Positions 62,247 to 64,000 of a DNA stretch of 64,000 nt are shown here, piece by piece. Location: the NCBI GenBank assembly GCA_012839295.1, contig DUNO01000013.1:62001-126000 (forward strand), in the 5' to 3' direction. Every line of letters begins with the position of its first letter. Position 1 is the stretch's first letter. The notes beneath the pieces were generated by a model that saw nothing but the letters and a program-made list of their open reading frames with translations, did no database searches and was not told where the DNA came from. The DNA is from Clostridiales bacterium. Lineage in GTDB: Bacteria > Bacillota > Clostridia > Lachnospirales > Lachnospiraceae. A program made the translations under genes and the position numbers.

Positions 62247-62660
62247 ATGGCAGTTGTTGAAGAGTTAATACGCAAAGAGAATGATGGGACAATTAGCTTC
62301 GGTAACTATTTACTGAATGTTAAATCTAAGGTATCTGATTTTGAGCATCAGGGAGACTTATATAAGGTAAAAACCTTTTATGAGATTACAAAGCTTGAGA
62401 AGAACGGGATGTTCGTATACGAATCAGTACCGGGTACAGCTGTTTTTCATTTAGACTCCAAGGGCAACGATTTAAGCTTTGAAGTAAGCGGGAATGACAA
62501 TGCACAGATAACATTGGAATTAGAAGCAGAGAAAGAATATGAAATCTATAAAAATGACACCTGTCTTGGAAAGATGAAGACGAATTTGGGTGGAAAGCTC
62601 ATACTGAGCTTGGAATTGGAAGATTCAAAGAAGGATTTTATAAAGGTGGTTAAACTGTAA
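62247..62660 (+). CDS. Conserved-looking 137-aa protein of unknown function
   Basis: The protein has no signal peptide, membrane segment or cysteine. It contains a compact beta-rich pattern: 'GTISFGNYLLNVKSKV', 'YKVKTFYEITKLEKNGMFVYESVPGTAV' (core) and 'CLGKMKTNLGGKLILSLEL'. From memory, clostridial relatives are sometimes labelled endosialidase, for which I see no support. AGGAGGG precedes the ATG. The stop is one base before the ATG of radA, so the two are probably co-transcribed. Confidence 0.75.
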   Translation: MAVVEELIRKENDGTISFGNYLLNVKSKVSDFEHQGDLYKVKTFYEITKLEKNGMFVYESVPGTAVFHLDSKGNDLSFEVSGNDNAQITLELEAEKEYEIYKNDTCLGKMKTNLGGKLILSLELEDSKKDFIKVVKL

Positions 62661-62661
62661 G

Positions 62662-64000
62662 ATGGCTAAAAGCAAGACAGTGTTTTTCTGTAAAGAATGT
62701 GGCTTTGAATCTACAAAATGGTTAGGCCAGTGTCCGGGCTGTAAAGAGTGGGATACCTTTTCAGAGGAGCCGGTCTTGAAAAAGAGCAATAAACAGACGG
62801 GTATCAAGATAACAAGAGAACCTGAACTATTGTCTAACATTAAAGCGGAATCGGAATTAAGGCTATGTTCAGGAATAGAGGAATTTGACCGTGTACTGGG
62901 AGGCGGGATTGTAAAAGGAAGCCTCGTCCTGGTAGGCGGCGACCCTGGAATCGGTAAATCCACGCTGCTGCTGCAGATGTGCAGGGAAATCGTTAATAAA
63001 TCCAGGAAAGTCCTGTATATATCGGGAGAAGAATCCTTAAGCCAGATTAAAATGAGGGCTGAGAGGCTCGGCGTATTCCACGGCGAGCTTCTCCTCCTAT
63101 GTGAAACAGATCTTGAATTAATTGAAAATGCAATAGAAAAGCATAGCCCGGAGATTGTGGTCATCGACTCGATCCAGACTATGTTCAAGGAAGAGGTGTC
63201 CTCAGCTCCCGGCAGTGTGAGCCAGGTCAGGGAAGCCACCAGCACCTTGATGAAGATCGCAAAGGGAAAGGGAATCACCGTATTTATCATTGGACATGTG
63301 ACAAAAGAGGGCGTAGTTGCCGGGCCTAGGGTGCTAGAACATATGGTAGACACGGTGCTTTATTTTGAAGGTGACAATTATGCAGCCTACCGTGTCCTCA
63401 GGGCGGTGAAGAACCGTTTCGGTTCCACGAATGAAATCGGTGTCTTTGAAATGCAGGGAACAGGACTGGTAGAGGTAAAGAATCCCTCCGAATTTATGCT
63501 GAAAGGGAGGCCGGAAGGTGAGCCGGGCTCTGTTGTTGCCGCATCGATTGAAGGGACAAGGCCGATCCTGGTGGAGGTTCAGGCCTTAATCTGCAGAACC
63601 AATTTTAATATGCCAAGGAGGACAGCGGCCGGTACTGACTATAATAGGGTCAACCTGTTAATGGCTGTCCTGGAAAAAAGGGCGGGAGTCCAGCTGTCCG
63701 ACTGCGACGCCTATGTAAATGTGGCCGGCGGCATGAGAATTACAGAGCCGGCGCTGGATCTGGCTGTAACGACTGCCATCCTCTCCAGCTATAAAAACAC
63801 CCCGATGGACAACAAAACAGTTATATTCGGCGAGGTTGGACTTACGGGTGAGATCAGGGCGGTCAATCTGGCGGAGCATAGAGTTGCAGAAGCAGCAAAG
63901 ATGGGCTTCGAGGTATGCATTTTACCCCAAGCAAACAAGGAGCATATCAAAGCACCGGGAATCAAGCTAATCGGTGTAAGGAGTATTCAGGAAGTTATGT
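62662..64000 (+). CDS. radA: DNA repair protein RadA (3'-truncated)
   Basis: RadA (Sms) is a RecA-like ATPase that helps branch migration in recombination. The frame runs off the right edge after ~446 codons, almost the full family length of ~455. Seen are the N-terminal zinc finger 'CKECGFESTKWLGQCPGC', Walker A 'GGDPGIGKST', Walker B 'EIVVIDSIQTM', the RadA-specific 'KNRFGSTNEIG', and the start of the Lon-like C-terminal domain ('VNVAGGMRITEPALDLAV'). The ORF track misses it because no stop is reached. Confidence 0.96.
   Translation, partial: MAKSKTVFFCKECGFESTKWLGQCPGCKEWDTFSEEPVLKKSNKQTGIKITREPELLSNIKAESELRLCSGIEEFDRVLGGGIVKGSLVLVGGDPGIGKSTLLLQMCREIVNKSRKVLYISGEESLSQIKMRAERLGVFHGELLLLCETDLELIENAIEKHSPEIVVIDSIQTMFKEEVSSAPGSVSQVREATSTLMKIAKGKGITVFIIGHVTKEGVVAGPRVLEHMVDTVLYFEGDNYAAYRVLRAVKNRFGSTNEIGVFEMQGTGLVEVKNPSEFMLKGRPEGEPGSVVAASIEGTRPILVEVQALICRTNFNMPRRTAAGTDYNRVNLLMAVLEKRAGVQLSDCDAYVNVAGGMRITEPALDLAVTTAILSSYKNTPMDNKTVIFGEVGLTGEIRAVNLAEHRVAEAAKMGFEVCILPQANKEHIKAPGIKLIGVRSIQEVM

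Noticed and set aside
62625-63353. 242-aa antisense ORF over radA
   Set aside because: The plus strand encodes clear RadA motifs; the antisense frame is a by-product.

Overview
The window reads as chromosomal DNA of a low-to-mid GC Firmicute, most likely a clostridium of the Lachnospiraceae type. This is inferred from the gene set: HPr kinase with a Crh-like partner, RapZ, WhiA, McsA/McsB/ClpC, a group-B-like monomeric [FeFe] hydrogenase, and secreted proteins with SH3b, Big_2, cohesin-like and cadherin-like domains. No rRNA, tRNA, CRISPR array, phage or transposase gene was seen. Both ends cut genes: a fragment at 1-626 and radA at the right edge.

Region 1 (1-18400) is a surface-glycan locus, AT-rich up to about 13.8 kb. 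It holds glycosyltransferases of families GT2 and GT4, a CDP-glycerol glycerophosphotransferase-like enzyme, a GT2/Rossmann/ATP-grasp fusion, a HAD-domain fusion, an FkbM methyltransferase, UDP-glucose dehydrogenase and a DUF4422 protein. Six of these proteins carry the same kind of small Rossmann-like module, placed N-terminally, centrally or C-terminally. Two GT2-TPR glycosyltransferases of more balanced base composition then flank a large secreted protein.

Region 2 (18.4-38.6 kb) is mostly housekeeping: an LspA-like protease, pyrG on the minus strand behind an attenuator-like leader, ftsH, uvrC, and the carbon-control and envelope run hprK-glcK-murB-rapZ-whiA-crh. After that come dnaE, pfkA, and an ECF sigma factor with its membrane partner.

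Region 3 (38.6-57.2 kb) holds a secreted Ig-like protein, the [FeFe] hydrogenase (minus strand), VanZ-like and small membrane proteins, an HD phosphohydrolase, an N-terminally extended M29 aminopeptidase, an ABC exporter pair, purM-purN-purD, and two secreted cell-surface proteins.

Region 4 (57.2-64 kb) is a protein-quality-control operon, GntR-mcsA-mcsB-clpC, with a GntR-type regulator where CtsR sits in Bacillus. An uncharacterised small protein and radA follow.

The most unusual content is between the genes. (a) A family of about 95-98 bp units made of three hairpins lies as tandem pairs at three loci, with compensating changes in the stems. (b) A shared element of about 115 bp sits directly upstream of both rapZ and clpC; a perfect inverted repeat in it covers the ribosome-binding region. 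(c) A second palindromic element is found before dnaE and after pfkA. (d) There are candidate switching leaders before pyrG, murB, uvrC and purM, and a perfect 13-bp-arm operator over the GntR promoter. All calls come from reading the sequence; no database search or folding program was run.
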